Below are positions 4,995 through 5,714 of a stretch of 5,714 bases of DNA, piece by piece. This stretch comes from Undibacterium sp. GTDB lineage: Bacteria; Pseudomonadota; Gammaproteobacteria; Burkholderiales; Burkholderiaceae_D. The stretch is from the NCBI GenBank assembly GCA_019752975.1, contig JAIELM010000297.1:1-5714 (forward strand), in the 5' to 3' direction. The notes below the pieces were generated by a model. The model saw only the letters and a list, made by a program, of their open reading frames with translations. It made no database searches and was not told the DNA's origin. Made by a program: the position numbers and the translations under genes. Every line of letters starts with the position of its first letter. Position 1 is the first letter of the stretch.

Positions 4995-5714
4995 GCTGCG
5001 CTACTTCGTCGCGATTGTTGACCATGGCTCTCTTTCACGTGCCGCGCGGGTTCTGCATATCGTACAGCCAGCATTAACTCAGCAAATCCAACAATTAGAA
5101 GAAGAACTTGGCGCATTGTTGCTTCATCGGTCGGCGCAAGGTATGCAAGCGACCGATACGGGTAAAGTCTTCTATCAACATGCGTTGGCGATTCTTAAGC
5201 AAGTCGCTGACGCGAAATCTGCGGTCAATCAGTCGGCAGATAATCCGAGTGGTACGGTAGCGTTAGGGATTCCTCAGAGCGCTTCGGGTGCGCTGGCTTT
5301 CCCGCTATTGACTAAGGTACGTGCTGCCTATCCTGATATCGTATTTCAATTAACCGAAGAACTCACTGGAAATTTGCAAGAGCAATTAGCTTCCGGCCGA
5401 CTCAACTTGGCAATATTGTTTGATGACGGGCAATTAGGCAAATTTAGTACTCGTCATTTAGTAGAAGAAGAGATGATGTACATCACTCGTGCGGATTCCC
5501 AATTCGCCTGCAAACGTAAAACCATCACACTAGAACAAGCCCTGCAAGTTCCACTGATCCTACCCAGCATACAGCACGGTGTCAGGCCACGCATAGAACA
5601 AGTGGTGCGACAACGAGGACTGAGTATTGAACAAGTGATTGATATCACGTCGATTGCGATATTAAAGTCGGCTTTAATGGCCGATATGGGTGCCACTATT
5701 TTACCGGTCTCTCC
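4981..5714 (+). CDS. LysR-type transcriptional regulator, Nac/CynR-like (3' end missing)
   Basis: The frame is open from ATG 4981 to the window edge, giving 244 of a usual 300 or so residues. The N-terminal winged helix-turn-helix is typical of LysR proteins: MELRQLRYFVAIVDHGSLSRAARVLHI starts it, QPALTQQIQQLEEELG (29-44) is the recognition helix region, and LLLHRSAQGMQATDTGKVF (46-64) follows. The linker helix runs to about residue 88. The effector-binding domain then opens with SGTVALGIPQSASG (90-103). GRLNLAIL and MGATILPVSP, the latter near the cut end, are common LysR effector-domain signatures. The closest remembered pattern is the nitrogen-assimilation regulator Nac, but this is a resemblance only and the target genes are unknown. 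LysR proteins often regulate a neighbouring gene, and here the cyclase lies upstream on the same strand, 55 bp away without a terminator. The start region is a tandem repeat. Confidence 0.92.
   Translation, partial: MELRQLRYFVAIVDHGSLSRAARVLHIVQPALTQQIQQLEEELGALLLHRSAQGMQATDTGKVFYQHALAILKQVADAKSAVNQSADNPSGTVALGIPQSASGALAFPLLTKVRAAYPDIVFQLTEELTGNLQEQLASGRLNLAILFDDGQLGKFSTRHLVEEEMMYITRADSQFACKRKTITLEQALQVPLILPSIQHGVRPRIEQVVRQRGLSIEQVIDITSIAILKSALMADMGATILPVS

Noticed and set aside
5448..5456. Partial SlmA operator (AGTACTC) inside the LysR gene
   Set aside because: Only about 7 of 12 operator positions match, which is expected by chance.
5454..5696. Minus-strand open frame of 80 codons
   Set aside because: It is antisense to the LysR effector domain, whose own frame is unbroken and carries recognisable motifs.

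Overview
The window fits a betaproteobacterium of the order Burkholderiales, perhaps Oxalobacteraceae (an Undibacterium-like genome). The evidence is the style of the SlmA, EttA and YigZ proteins, the order of a HAD pyrimidine-nucleotidase-type gene followed by slmA, and a base composition that looks only moderately GC-rich. The family assignment is inference from remembered protein patterns; no search was run.

Layout. Bases 1-1082 (+ strand) carry the 3' part of a HAD hydrolase gene and then slmA (nucleoid occlusion factor), probably co-transcribed. slmA meets yigZ (IMPACT family, - strand) tail to tail with one base between the stop codons. The interval 1672-1860 holds a GC-rich hairpin and a 105-bp MITE-like element with perfect 17-bp inverted ends. 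ettA (- strand, 1861-3528) encodes a full 555-residue translational throttle ABC-F ATPase. Its start is reset 34 codons inside the longest open frame.

A 347-bp divergent intergenic region (3529-3875) separates ettA from a diguanylate cyclase gene on the + strand. It holds a consensus extended -10 promoter for the cyclase, an 11-bp perfect AT-rich palindrome just upstream of that promoter, a candidate ettA promoter, and a tandem repeat in the ettA leader. The cyclase (3876-4925) has an intact GGEEF active site and an RxxD inhibitory site. After 55 bp comes a LysR-type regulator, Nac/CynR-like in appearance and cut by the right edge.

The genes are mostly housekeeping: nucleotide clean-up, division-site control, translation control and second-messenger signalling. 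No defence system, phage or complete insertion sequence is seen. The most unusual structure is the junction between the cyclase and the regulator. There, the first 14 bp of the regulator gene appear three times in tandem (the third copy diverged). The first two copies form four-codon ORFs whose stop codons overlap the next ATG, and a further four-codon ORF overlaps the cyclase stop.
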